Positions 18,694 through 27,703 of a stretch of DNA of 64,000 bases are shown here, piece after piece. Both the position numbers and the translations under genes were made by a program. The notes beneath the pieces were generated by a model. It was not told the DNA's origin and did no database searches. It worked only from the letters and a program-made list of their open reading frames with translations. This DNA comes from Neptunomonas japonica JAMM 1380. Its GTDB lineage: Bacteria; Pseudomonadota; Gammaproteobacteria; Pseudomonadales; Balneatricaceae. The stretch is taken from assembly GCF_016592555.1 (NCBI RefSeq), contig NZ_AP014546.1, positions 2,986,501 to 3,050,500 of the forward strand, written 5' to 3'. Numbering within the stretch: position 1 is the stretch's first letter; every line of letters begins with the position of its first letter.

Positions 18694-19329
18694 ATGACTA
18701 AAGATAAAAAGACGTATCACCATGGTGACCTGCGCAAAACACTACTGGACACAGCTACGAAAATTATTCGTGAAGGCGGCGTTGAGACACTTTCTATACG
18801 AAAGCTTGCCGACCAAGTCGGCGTATCCAGAACCGCCCCTTATCATCATTTTAAAGATAAAAACGAACTGCTATGCGCTATCGCTGAACAAGGTTTTTTA
18901 CTGCAAGATCAAGCAGTAAAGAAAATACCTGCCCAATACCCAAAACTGGCACCCGCGGCTTTATTTAAGCAATACGTACTCGCCTATATTCGCTTTGCCA
19001 ATGAGCAGCCAGAAACTTACGATCTCATGTTCGGTCGTGAAATATGGAAGACAGGCACACCCACTGAATCACTAAAAGTGATATCAAAAAGCAGCTTTAG
19101 AATTTGGGTAGAATGGGTAGAAGAACTCAAAGAAAAGAATTTATTTAATCAAGAAGAGCCAACGCTGCGCATCGCACAAGCCAGCTGGGCCGCACTGCAT
19201 GGACTGTGTAGACTGTTTAACGATGGCATCTATGTAAATCGCGATGACCTAGAAGCCATTGCCACAACAACCGTTCATATGTTGATTCAAACGAGTGGAG
19301 ACGTGACAAAGAGCAAAGAGAAATTATAA
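18694..19329 (+). CDS. TetR/AcrR-family regulator of the dienoyl-CoA operon
   Basis: A 211-residue repressor-type protein counted from ATG 18694. The N-terminal helix-turn-helix contains GGVETLSIRKLADQVGVS and RTAPYHHFKDKNELL. The C-terminal ligand domain resembles TetR_C_33/WHG-type domains (TYDLMFGREIWKT). A TTG at 18658 would extend the frame but lies inside the operator and the -35 element, so I reject it. It is divergent from the isomerase-fadH operon with two palindromic operators between. It probably represses both itself and that operon until a fatty acyl ligand binds (inference). Its end overlaps the convergent prenyltransferase gene by 43 bp. Confidence 0.88.
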   Translation: MTKDKKTYHHGDLRKTLLDTATKIIREGGVETLSIRKLADQVGVSRTAPYHHFKDKNELLCAIAEQGFLLQDQAVKKIPAQYPKLAPAALFKQYVLAYIRFANEQPETYDLMFGREIWKTGTPTESLKVISKSSFRIWVEWVEELKEKNLFNQEEPTLRIAQASWAALHGLCRLFNDGIYVNRDDLEAIATTTVHMLIQTSGDVTKSKEKL

Positions 19330-20159
19330 AGCACCCCGAAGGCCATCAAAAAACGCCCACTCCCCTTAGTCAATGCCACTCGTTCTGGGGCATTGGCTTT
19401 AAGTAAAACAAGTAGCTTTGGTAAAAAAGCAAATGCGATTAGCCCAGATAACAACCAAGCATGATTAAACCACCATGCTAGCAATACCACGCTTAATGCC
19501 ACGCAGACAATAATCATCTTATAAATAAAGCTACCTGCTGAGTAACCAATCCGCACCACCAATGTTTGTATGTTGGCTTGCTTATCGGCCTCAAAATCTC
19601 TTAGCTCGTTACTTAGCAGCAATAGAGATACCAATAAACTAATAGGAATACTGAAGAGAATAATGGAAACGCTCCATTGCCCCATAACGGCTAGATAGCT
19701 GCCAACCACCATTAACACGCCCATCAACCAAAACACCAAGACGACACCCAACCCTCTACTTTTATAGTTAACCGGTCGTAATGTGTAGCCCAGAGCACCA
19801 ACTAAGCCAACGAGGCATAAATATAAGAAATCCACACCTATCTGGTAGACAAACCATAAGCCTATCAAGGTCGCTAGCGCAAAGCAGCACAAGCCTATTC
19901 GAAAGTTTTGTTTTATCGCCGCTGCCTGATCAACCTCTAAATTATAGTGATCACTGATATCTGAATAGTCATTAATCAAGTTAACACCAGCTTGCAACAA
20001 AACCCCACCCAGTAGCACTAATAAGATATTGGGCAGGTTCTGCCCACCATCAGCCCACGCAAGTGAAACACCGGCACCACAAGCAATTAGTGCTACGGCA
20101 AATGAAAAAGGCCGCAATGCTTGACTGAATTTATATTTATCTTTTCTAATGTGATTCAT
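19287..20159 (-). CDS. UbiA-family prenyltransferase (MenA-like)
   Basis: A 290-residue integral membrane protein with about eight or nine helices. The first aspartate motif is NDYSDISD (N63-D70); the second is NELRDFEADKQANIQT, about residue 185 on. The NELRD...ADK form and the overall pattern are closest to 1,4-dihydroxy-2-naphthoate prenyltransferases (MenA), but a role in menaquinone synthesis is not proven because no other men genes are in view. It attaches a prenyl chain to an aromatic acceptor in the inner membrane. The C-terminal 43 bp overlap the tetR gene in the opposite strand. It lies downstream of trhP, with a terminator between. Confidence 0.8.
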   Translation of the reverse strand: MNHIRKDKYKFSQALRPFSFAVALIACGAGVSLAWADGGQNLPNILLVLLGGVLLQAGVNLINDYSDISDHYNLEVDQAAAIKQNFRIGLCCFALATLIGLWFVYQIGVDFLYLCLVGLVGALGYTLRPVNYKSRGLGVVLVFWLMGVLMVVGSYLAVMGQWSVSIILFSIPISLLVSLLLLSNELRDFEADKQANIQTLVVRIGYSAGSFIYKMIIVCVALSVVLLAWWFNHAWLLSGLIAFAFLPKLLVLLKANAPERVALTKGSGRFLMAFGVLYNFSLLFVTSPLV

Positions 20160-20166
20160 AAGCCGT

Positions 20167-20192
20167 TAAAAAAGGCGCCCTTGAGCACCTTT
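20167..20192 (-). terminator. Terminator after trhP
   Basis: Minus-strand stem AAAGGTGC / GCGCCTTT (one T-G wobble) with a six-base loop, followed by TTTTTT overlapping the stem end. It lies between trhP and the prenyltransferase gene. Confidence 0.65.
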
Positions 20193-20215
20193 AATAGATC
20201 AGTGGTTGTTAGCGG

Positions 20216-21577
20216 TTACACAGCACCTGGTGCATTGGGTAAATCGCGCATCAATAAAGCATAGCTCATATCAATACCCGCTTCGAAATCCATGGGTATT
20301 TGCATAACATGACCAGAACCTGGTGCAACATCCACAGATTCACCGCGTTTGTTGATCATAGTACCCAATGTGAATTTTCGGTTACCTGTTGGTGTCATCA
20401 GCTCAAGCGTATCACCCTGCTTAAAGTGATTTTTCACTTCAATGGTCATCATGCCTGCTTCTGCATCGTAGTTCGACACTTCACCAACAAACTGCTGATG
20501 CACACCGATAGAGTGCCCTGTTTCATAGTTTTGATACTCATCATGCACATGACGACGATAAAAGCCTTCCGTAAAGCCACGGCTTGCTAAGTTTTCCAAC
20601 TCATCCATTAGGCCCATATCAAACGGTCGTCCAGCGACAGCATCATCAATTGCTTTACGATAAGACTGAGCGGTGCGGGCTGCATAATAATGCGACTTAG
20701 TACGCCCTTCAATTTTTAGCGAGTCTACGCCCATCTCTGCTAATTTATGTACATGCTGAATAGCGCGCAGGTCTTTTGAATTCATGATATATGTGCCATG
20801 TTCATCTTCAAAAGCAGGCATATATTCACCCGGACGAGTCTCTTCCTGAAGCAGGAAAATCTTATCTGTGTGCTCACCTTCACCTAAAGCGGGTGCATTT
20901 TTAACTTGCGCAGGATCAAAAGACTGCACTGGAATGATATCACCTGAATCATCCTGCTTAGCTTCATGAGCATCGTACTTCCAACGGCATGTATTAGTGC
21001 AAGTACCCTGATTAGGGTCACGCTTATTAATATAACCAGAAAGCAAACAACGGCCAGAATAAGCAATACACAAAGCACCATGTACGAAAACTTCAATTTC
21101 CATTTCTGGGCAGCGCTGACGAATCTCAGCAATTTCGTCTAACGACAACTCACGAGACAGTATTACTCGCTCAACACCGGCCTGATGCCAAAACTTAACG
21201 GCAGCCCAGTTCATCGTGTTCGCTTGTACTGACAAGTGAATCGGTATGTCTGGGAAGTTTTCTTTCACCAGCATGATTAAACCTGGGTCCGACATAATAA
21301 TGGCATCGGGTCCCATCGCAATAACAGGGCGAAGGTCATCGATATATGTCGTCAGCTTGCTATTGTGAGGCAAGATATTACTGGCCAGAAAGAACTTTTT
21401 ATTTAACTGGTGAGCGTAATCAATACCCTCAGCAAGATTCGCCATAGTAAAGTCGTTATTACGCACCCGTAGACTATATCGAGGCTGTCCGGCATAAACA
21501 GCATCTGCACCATAGGCAAATGCATATTTCATGTTTTTTAATGTTCCCGCAGGAGACAATAATTCTGGGCTTCGCAT
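20216..21577 (-). CDS. trhP: U32-family tRNA hydroxylation protein TrhP (YegQ)
   Basis: A 453-residue member of the peptidase U32 family, matching YegQ/TrhP in length and sequence. It starts MRSPELLSPAGTLKNMKYAF and carries the conserved block VFVHGALCIAYSGRCLLSGY. Cysteines C170, C177, C193 and C197 probably bind an iron-sulfur centre. TrhP acts with prephenate-derived chemistry to make 5-hydroxyuridine at tRNA position 34 (established for the E. coli homologue). The cytosolic protein is not a true protease. It is followed by a terminator and is 71 bp downstream of thpR on the same strand. Confidence 0.92.
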   Translation of the reverse strand: MRSPELLSPAGTLKNMKYAFAYGADAVYAGQPRYSLRVRNNDFTMANLAEGIDYAHQLNKKFFLASNILPHNSKLTTYIDDLRPVIAMGPDAIIMSDPGLIMLVKENFPDIPIHLSVQANTMNWAAVKFWHQAGVERVILSRELSLDEIAEIRQRCPEMEIEVFVHGALCIAYSGRCLLSGYINKRDPNQGTCTNTCRWKYDAHEAKQDDSGDIIPVQSFDPAQVKNAPALGEGEHTDKIFLLQEETRPGEYMPAFEDEHGTYIMNSKDLRAIQHVHKLAEMGVDSLKIEGRTKSHYYAARTAQSYRKAIDDAVAGRPFDMGLMDELENLASRGFTEGFYRRHVHDEYQNYETGHSIGVHQQFVGEVSNYDAEAGMMTIEVKNHFKQGDTLELMTPTGNRKFTLGTMINKRGESVDVAPGSGHVMQIPMDFEAGIDMSYALLMRDLPNAPGAV

Positions 21578-21648
21578 ACTTAATACTTACTCGTTTTCAT
21601 GCTTGAGGGTTATTGATCTTCTTACCTAATATTTGGATTACGTAAACG

Positions 21649-22209
21649 TTAGGCAAGATCTTGCAGGTCGATTTCAAACAACGGTGTATAAACAGAACCA
21701 TGCTCGCCAGGTTTACTCTGCAGTAAAACCACGGAGTCAGCCAAACTATATAAGTTTAATTCTGGCCACTGTTTGGGGTGTTTAAGCTTATTTTTATTAG
21801 GCAGCTTCCCTAGTGTAATATGTGGTTTAAAATCAGCTAAGTCACTTTTTATGCCAGCCTCTTTAACCATGCTAGCTACACTTTTTTGCAAAGAACGTAA
21901 CGCTGTATTCTCTGAAGGCAGTGCCGCTATTAATGAAAGCTTTTTACTAATTTCGTAATAATTAACTTTTTCCAAACACACTTGAAACGATAGCTCATCT
22001 TTCAATTGTTGCTTTGCTAATTGTTCTAGCAATTCAACTTGATCAAGAGCCGTGTCACCAAGAAAGCAAAGGGTTAAATGGTATTGGTCTGAATCAACCC
22101 AGTCCACTTCGAGCTTGCGGTCATATTCACACAAGCCATCGGCATGATCAGCCAACTGCCTTACAACGGAGTCATGCAGCCGTAGGGCAAAAAACGTTCG
22201 AATCCTCAT
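21649..22209 (-). CDS. thpR: RNA 2',3'-cyclic phosphodiesterase (2H family)
   Basis: A 186-residue 2H phosphoesterase. The two catalytic HxTx motifs are H44-L-T46 (YHLTLCFLGD) and H130-I-T132 (PHITLGKL), spaced as in ThpR/LigT. It opens 2',3'-cyclic phosphate RNA ends; the older name is 2'-5' RNA ligase. The start MRIRTFFALRL is normal for the family. It is in the same direction as trhP and might share its transcript. Confidence 0.92.
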   Translation of the reverse strand: MRIRTFFALRLHDSVVRQLADHADGLCEYDRKLEVDWVDSDQYHLTLCFLGDTALDQVELLEQLAKQQLKDELSFQVCLEKVNYYEISKKLSLIAALPSENTALRSLQKSVASMVKEAGIKSDLADFKPHITLGKLPNKNKLKHPKQWPELNLYSLADSVVLLQSKPGEHGSVYTPLFEIDLQDLA

Positions 22210-22339
22210 CGGTTCGTGTTTACAACCTTTGCTATTTTAAGAGCGAGTATTTTGCCTTGCTGCTCTAGATTGCGCAAATTTTTTACTCTCTTGTTTAATG
22301 CTATTGTTCATAGATATGCTGTAGCGCATACATTTCTAT

Positions 22340-22945
22340 TTACATTCTTGCAGCAGTAGCCACTTTTTTATTTTCAGGTGATGAAAGAATTCTACGAACC
22401 CAAGCCGCTACATTAGGATAAAGAGCATAATCAAAGCCGGCTAGTTTTGGCCAGCTAAGGACCATAGCTCCATGAATATCAGCGATGGTTTTATCCCCTA
22501 CTAAGTACTCTTTCCCTTCAAGCTGCGCTTCTAAAACAGGCAAGAAGCGCTCTAAAGTAGCATTTGCCTTATCAAACGCACTAGCGTCCTGCAGAACACC
22601 TTTGAACTGCAACAGCATATCCAGTGCGCAGGCTTCCAATTGATTACTGATAAACAATGACCAACGTAATATGTCTGCTTCAGTTTCTGGCGAGTCAGCC
22701 CATAGACGCCCTTCGCCATACTTCCGGACTAAGTAATACAAGATGGCCTGTGTTTCGAACAGGACAAAGTCTCCATCTTGCAATGTTGGCACTTTGCCTG
22801 TTGGGTTTATCTGCCGATACTCAGCTGACTGGGAAGCCTCACTACGTGTACCTATGCTAATAAGCTCATACTCTAACCCTAGCGTCTCAAGTGTGACCAT
22901 AACCATACCCGCTCGAGATAACACGCTGCCGTATACTTTCAACAT
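22340..22945 (-). CDS. Glutathione S-transferase-family protein
   Basis: A 201-residue GST. The N-terminal thioredoxin-like domain (about 1-78) has the glutathione-binding pattern NPTGKVPTLQDGDFVLFETQAI, positions 22730-22800. An all-helical C-terminal domain follows, with the conserved YLVGDKTIADIHGAMVLSWP helix cap motif (about residue 145 on). A Ser/Ala pair near residues 9-12 occupies the usual catalytic position. The substrate is unknown. It is separated by 130 bp from thpR and by 65 bp from the coiled-coil gene. Confidence 0.87.
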   Translation of the reverse strand: MLKVYGSVLSRAGMVMVTLETLGLEYELISIGTRSEASQSAEYRQINPTGKVPTLQDGDFVLFETQAILYYLVRKYGEGRLWADSPETEADILRWSLFISNQLEACALDMLLQFKGVLQDASAFDKANATLERFLPVLEAQLEGKEYLVGDKTIADIHGAMVLSWPKLAGFDYALYPNVAAWVRRILSSPENKKVATAARM

Positions 22946-23010
22946 AGAGAACTTCCTAACCCAGCTGTTTTCATAAAAACATTAATTTTACTTTTAACGT
23001 TAATAAACCT

Positions 23011-24030
23011 TTAAAGCTTATTAATACGCACGCTCAACGCATTTACTTTTCGCTGTAGCGACATCATATCTCTATTCATTTGACGACGCGTACCATCGAT
23101 CGCGCTGATTGCCTGCTCATTCACGCGTACCCGCGATGCGACATTGCCTGCAGAGCTACGAGGCCTTTTTTCCAACGTACTTAATCGACTGGTTAATTTC
23201 TTAAGAGAAGACAATTGGCGTGACTGCTCATCTCCTAAGGTTTCTTCAACAATAGCAATATGTGTCTGTAAGGTTGCTAGGTTCTGTTTCAGTGAGGCAA
23301 GATTCTTCTTTGATGCTGCAAGTGTTTGCGCAGTACTGGCCTTTAATTTTGTTTGCTCTTTAGCGACAAGTTCTTGAGTTTTAGATCGTTGGCCGTCTAC
23401 TTTTACCAACTCATTTAACTGCTTATCAACAGCCGTCACTTTCGTGGTTAACAAACTCACTTGAGCAATCTCTTTAGCAAAACCAGTAACTTGTTTTGCT
23501 TGTTCTGTCTGGAGTTTAACTAGCTCGTTGCCAGATTGCTCTGTTTTATCAACACGAGTGGACAAGCTTTTCAGATCCGCTGTTAATGCATCTAAACTCG
23601 CTTTATTACGCTTATTAGCAACGTCCCATAACTTAGCTATTTCAGTGTCATAGTGTGTGTATTTTGCTATCGCGTCTTGATTCACCGCTACTAAGCGTTG
23701 TTCTAACGTTGCGCCGGTCTGCACGGCACTATCATTAGCAACATTGAGCAATTTTTCGAGTTCATTAATACGTTCTGATGCACTGTTTAATGACTGCTGT
23801 TGCTGAACCAACGTTTGCTGCATACCAAACCCGACATAGCCTAATCCACTACACGCAGCCGTCAATAACACTAGGATTAATGTCGTCGTCCAACCGCCAT
23901 TGTTGTTTCCGGCTGCAACAGAGTGTTCAGAATGCATTTTCTTGCCAGATTGATCGGCGTTAAGCGGTGCGGGGCTTCGATCTGCAGGCCCTAAATTGGG
24001 TACCTGTAGATCGTTATTATCATGACTCAT
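23011..24030 (-). CDS. Membrane-anchored coiled-coil protein of unknown function
   Basis: A 339-residue protein: an N-terminal cytoplasmic tail of about 47 polar residues, one membrane helix (about 48-70, WTTTLILVLLTAACSGLGYVGF) and then a very long heptad-rich region (about 75-339) made of Gln, Lys, Leu and Ala. This should form extended coiled coils in the periplasm. The last part has RRQMNRDMMSLQRKVNALS. I recognise no family with certainty. The topology is like proteins that span the periplasm or touch peptidoglycan. It follows pepQ on the same strand with an 86-bp gap. Confidence 0.72.
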   Translation of the reverse strand: MSHDNNDLQVPNLGPADRSPAPLNADQSGKKMHSEHSVAAGNNNGGWTTTLILVLLTAACSGLGYVGFGMQQTLVQQQQSLNSASERINELEKLLNVANDSAVQTGATLEQRLVAVNQDAIAKYTHYDTEIAKLWDVANKRNKASLDALTADLKSLSTRVDKTEQSGNELVKLQTEQAKQVTGFAKEIAQVSLLTTKVTAVDKQLNELVKVDGQRSKTQELVAKEQTKLKASTAQTLAASKKNLASLKQNLATLQTHIAIVEETLGDEQSRQLSSLKKLTSRLSTLEKRPRSSAGNVASRVRVNEQAISAIDGTRRQMNRDMMSLQRKVNALSVRINKL

Positions 24031-24116
24031 CAGGACTTTTTGCCTTATTTAGAAACACTGCCCACAAATTACCAGCTTTAAACAAGCAACAAAAGTCCTG
24101 CCCTATAGATTGTCTG

Positions 24117-25436
24117 CTAATTCAATCCATTAAGTGCATCACGAGTATAGTTCTGTACGCCTGTGGAGGTAACACATACATTATCTTCAATACGAATACC
24201 TCCCCATGGTGTTAGTTCGTTCACTAATCCCCAGTTAATATGGCAAGCTAGGGGTGTCGACTTCAATTGATCCAGTAGTAACGGAATAAAATATAAACCT
24301 GGCTCAACAGTAACCACCATATTTTCTGTCAATGTACGCGTTAAACGTAAGAATGGATGTTGCTCCGGCGGTGCTTGCATGAGGCCTTTACTGTTTTGCT
24401 GCCAGCCACCAATATCATGCACCTGTATGCCGAGCAAATGCCCTAAGCCATGTGGGTAAAAAGCACGTGTAATCGATAGCCTCTCTACAGGAGAGAGAAC
24501 CACTTCACGTTTAATGATTTCTGCATTAGACAATATAGAAAACAATTTTTGGTGCATATCTTCATGAAGAGTAAGAAAAGAGATACCCGGTTTAATTGTT
24601 TCAACCAAGGCTAATTGCGCTTGATCCATCGCGGCCAACAAAGCCTGAAAATCCTGATTACCTTGGCTTACCGTACGTGTAATATCCGCTACATATCCAT
24701 GGCATACAGCGCCGGCATCCACCAGTAAAGTGTGGTGCTGCGAAGGGGCAATACGATCCTTATGCTGATAATGCAAAACAGCGGCATGCTCATTAAGACC
24801 AACAATATTACTGTAAGGCAATTCACGTTCAAGATGAGTCGTGGCACTCAGGTAGCCTTGATGCAGCTCAAACTCACTTAAACCTTCAAAAAACCCACGT
24901 CGAGTAAAGCGATGGCCTTTAATTGCAATGCGATTAGCTTCACGTATGCAGCGTTGCTCCCATGCCGTTTTTTCTGCACGCTGGTAATGCAAAGCATGCA
25001 TCAACGACTCTGGATTATGCTTGATTTTTAATTGTGGAAGCTCAATATTATTTTCCGAGATCAATGCAATATCACCATTGACATTGATCTGCTTTAGCCG
25101 ATTTGCTTGATCTGTATATAGATGGATATCAAATAGCTCACTCCAAAAATCAGTGGGCTCTGTCGCTGTCATATGCCAAAAATCATCAGGCGAGTAGATA
25201 TATAAGCTTGGTTTACAGCCAGGTTTTATCAACACCCAGCATTCTGGGTGCTCTGTTAGAAATGGCATCCATTGTACAAAGTGTGGATTAGGCTTAAATG
25301 CCGGCGCATAGTCATCGAGAAAGTAATTTTTAGTACTTCCTGAGTGAATTAACATAGCATCCAATTGCTCTTGCTCAAACAAAGCAGCACAACGTTGCAC
25401 AAGGATGGCTAGGTGATCTTTAAATAGAGCTTCCAT
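24117..25436 (-). CDS. pepQ: Xaa-Pro dipeptidase
   Basis: Cleaves dipeptides with C-terminal proline in the cytosol and needs two metal ions. The 439 residues match E. coli PepQ (443), and the metal ligands align with a constant offset of -6: D240, D251, H333, E378 and E417. Substrate-side motifs HGLGHLLGIQVHD and GGIRIEDNV are present. The start codon lies 2 bp after the LysR gene's stop, so the two are probably coupled in translation. It is the last catabolic gene of the peptide uptake block that begins at 33356. Confidence 0.94.
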   Translation of the reverse strand: MEALFKDHLAILVQRCAALFEQEQLDAMLIHSGSTKNYFLDDYAPAFKPNPHFVQWMPFLTEHPECWVLIKPGCKPSLYIYSPDDFWHMTATEPTDFWSELFDIHLYTDQANRLKQINVNGDIALISENNIELPQLKIKHNPESLMHALHYQRAEKTAWEQRCIREANRIAIKGHRFTRRGFFEGLSEFELHQGYLSATTHLERELPYSNIVGLNEHAAVLHYQHKDRIAPSQHHTLLVDAGAVCHGYVADITRTVSQGNQDFQALLAAMDQAQLALVETIKPGISFLTLHEDMHQKLFSILSNAEIIKREVVLSPVERLSITRAFYPHGLGHLLGIQVHDIGGWQQNSKGLMQAPPEQHPFLRLTRTLTENMVVTVEPGLYFIPLLLDQLKSTPLACHINWGLVNELTPWGGIRIEDNVCVTSTGVQNYTRDALNGLN

Positions 25437-25438
25437 AA

Positions 25439-26386
25439 TTAAGTCTGCACCTCAATAAGTCCGTCAGTGTGTAGTTCTTCACGCATTTTTTCCCAAAAAG
25501 GATCAAGCGTTGCACGGTGGCTATCTTTCAGACGGTATAAACGAATTTGTAGCGGAATATTCCATTGTTCATCCCCCGCTAGCGAGAGGCTATTATAAGT
25601 AAGGCTTTCGCTCACCAAACGCTTTGGCAACCAACCCACACCAAACCCCTCTTTAATCATGGCCTTGACACTCACCGAGTGCATATTTTCATTGATAGTA
25701 ACTAGATCTGGGGGTTGCGCTACTTTAAGCAATGAGTGATCAACCAGCGGCCTTAAGAATGAACTTGCGTGATAGCTAATATAGGGAAGAGGGTTACGAG
25801 GGCTCCCAGGAAGCTGATAGAGAGGCTGATTATCTTCCCCTAACGCAGTAACAGGAACTAGCTCTTCCTCGCACACCACCAAGTATTCAAACTCTGGGCC
25901 CTCAAGCTCTTGTATAAAATTAATCAGCGGATGCCAGTAACACAACACTAGGTCGCACTGCCCTTGTGTTAACGCGGCAACAAAGTCGCTGGCAGCCCAG
26001 GATGTTGAGTTCAGGTTTAGATCAATCGGAATACTGTGTCGCTCAGAAGCTGGCATTAACCAGTTCCGATAAAACAGCAAGTAGAGTGTTTGCGTGGTAG
26101 CAAAACGTAAACGACTTTCTACTTGCTTGCGAATTTCACGACATTGAGATTTTGTATCGCGAGCGATGCGCGACATGTTCTCTGCCCCAGAAAGAAAAAC
26201 CTCTCCGGCAGGCGTTAAGCTTAACGGCAGAGTATTTCGGTCAATCAGCGTCACCCCCATCTCATCTTCAAGCAGTTTGATGCGACGACTCAGCGTAGGC
26301 TGAGTAACATTGCGCTCTTCTGCTGCTCGAGAGAAATGGCGAGTACCAGCCAAGGCGATGAAATCATCTAACCACCTTAACTCCAT
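25439..26386 (-). CDS. LysR-family transcriptional regulator
   Basis: A 315-residue LysR protein. The winged helix-turn-helix is at about 2-60 (FSRAAEERNVTQPTLSRRIKLLEDEMGV). A periplasmic-binding-like effector domain covers about 90-300. The DNA-binding domain resembles the HypT/YjiE group, but the family is large and the ligand cannot be inferred. It sits between the M14 carboxypeptidase and pepQ genes on the same strand, with two base pairs to pepQ. It may control this peptide-use cluster, or merely be carried in it. Confidence 0.88.
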   Translation of the reverse strand: MELRWLDDFIALAGTRHFSRAAEERNVTQPTLSRRIKLLEDEMGVTLIDRNTLPLSLTPAGEVFLSGAENMSRIARDTKSQCREIRKQVESRLRFATTQTLYLLFYRNWLMPASERHSIPIDLNLNSTSWAASDFVAALTQGQCDLVLCYWHPLINFIQELEGPEFEYLVVCEEELVPVTALGEDNQPLYQLPGSPRNPLPYISYHASSFLRPLVDHSLLKVAQPPDLVTINENMHSVSVKAMIKEGFGVGWLPKRLVSESLTYNSLSLAGDEQWNIPLQIRLYRLKDSHRATLDPFWEKMREELHTDGLIEVQT

Positions 26387-26440
26387 ACGCTATATGCTCC
26401 GCACGTTATAAGCCCCATACAAGCCTCTAAAACTGACAAA

Positions 26441-27577
26441 TTAGCGAGTCGCCAACCAGTCTTTGATTGGATTCAGAATAGACGCCCCAAGTTTTCGGGA
26501 GCGCTCTGGCGACCAACCATAAGCAGGATCCGGACGCTCATCATGATCCTTAAACGGCATTTCTAAGGTCATTGCGGGGCACTTAAAATGATCACCCACC
26601 CAAAACGAGCCTACCGTTAGGGTTTCAGGCCCAAACTTACCTGGCTCATACCCTCTTTCCAGCTGAAAGTCAGGATTAACACGACGAAGATCTTCTTCAA
26701 ACTGCGCTTCTTCAGCCAAGATCTTATCAGTGACATCAGGTGCTCCCGCCTGTCCGGCAATAAAATTACACGGTAACGCTTCATCGCCATGGATATCAAG
26801 GAACAGATCAACCCCATTCGCCATCATCTGATCTCTGACATATAAAACTTCAGGGCTTTTTTCTAATGTCGGTGTTTGCCATTCGCGATTAAGGTTTGTA
26901 CCTACAGCATTGGTTCGAAGATGCCCTCGGACTGAACCATCAGGGTTCATATTTGGCACGACCCAAAATATACAGCGCTCTAAAAGCAAACTTGCTAATG
27001 CGTCTTCTTCATCAAGAAGCCGCTCTAACATCCCTTCGACAAACCATTCAGCCATGGTTTCTCCCGGATGCTGGCGTGCCGTCACCCACACATTAATCTT
27101 GCGTGTAGTGTCAGCCTCATCAGAAGCAATACGTAAGAGGTTAATATCTCGGCCATCTAATGAGCTACCAACATCTTGAACTTCACATAACTCAGATTGT
27201 TGAGCACCAGCAACCAAGTCAAGGTGCTGCTCAAAGCTATATGGCGCAAAATAAGCGTAATAAATACTACCTTGCTCAGGCATGTGTTCAATAATCAACT
27301 CACCATTTTCATAGCATGACGGTACTCGAAACCACTCTTGCCGGTCATAAGAGGCAACAGCCTTATAATCATCCCAACCATCAGGGTAAGCCGCGTCTTT
27401 TGCATTAAGCAAACGCATACGCAATGCTTCACCTGCACCACCTTGAACTCGAAAATAGAACCACTGAAAAAAGTCTGAACCTTGATCTTTACGGATCTTT
27501 AACTGAATATTTTGTACCGAGGATGATTCAATAACCTCGATATTGCCCGCATCAAACTGGCTGCTAATTTTAAGCAT
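26441..27577 (-). CDS. Cytosolic M14-family metallocarboxypeptidase
   Basis: About 378 residues from the chosen start. An N-terminal beta-rich domain of the cytosolic carboxypeptidase type (about 1-115) is followed by an M14 catalytic domain. Zinc ligands are H and E in RQHPGETMAEWF and the His of FLDIHGDEALPC. The catalytic Glu is in the TLEMPFKDHDER block. No signal peptide is seen, so the enzyme is cytosolic. An upstream start at 27607 would add ten residues; I prefer the ATG at 27577 because homologous folds begin there and AGG lies before it. It is the first gene after the transporter operon and likely trims imported peptides (inference). Confidence 0.87.
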   Translation of the reverse strand: MLKISSQFDAGNIEVIESSSVQNIQLKIRKDQGSDFFQWFYFRVQGGAGEALRMRLLNAKDAAYPDGWDDYKAVASYDRQEWFRVPSCYENGELIIEHMPEQGSIYYAYFAPYSFEQHLDLVAGAQQSELCEVQDVGSSLDGRDINLLRIASDEADTTRKINVWVTARQHPGETMAEWFVEGMLERLLDEEDALASLLLERCIFWVVPNMNPDGSVRGHLRTNAVGTNLNREWQTPTLEKSPEVLYVRDQMMANGVDLFLDIHGDEALPCNFIAGQAGAPDVTDKILAEEAQFEEDLRRVNPDFQLERGYEPGKFGPETLTVGSFWVGDHFKCPAMTLEMPFKDHDERPDPAYGWSPERSRKLGASILNPIKDWLATR

Positions 27578-27638
27578 GCTAGTACCTATATTTGAAGACC
27601 TATACAAAAAATCTATATAAATTTAGAACTCACTGCAT

Positions 27639-27703
27639 CTAAGCTATAGGCCTAAACTATAGACCCAAGCTCTAGACCTAAGCTACCAACCTTAAACTAC
27701 AGG
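27639..27703. repeat. Five 13-bp tandem repeat units after dppF-like gene
   Basis: Units are CTAAGCTATAGGC, CTAAACTATAGAC, CCAAGCTCTAGAC, CTAAGCTACCAAC and CTTAAACTACAGG, head to tail with no gaps. The last unit contains the stop codon of the ATPase gene. The repeats have drifted, so they are not recent. They lie between the transporter operon and the M14 gene. Function unknown. Confidence 0.75.
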
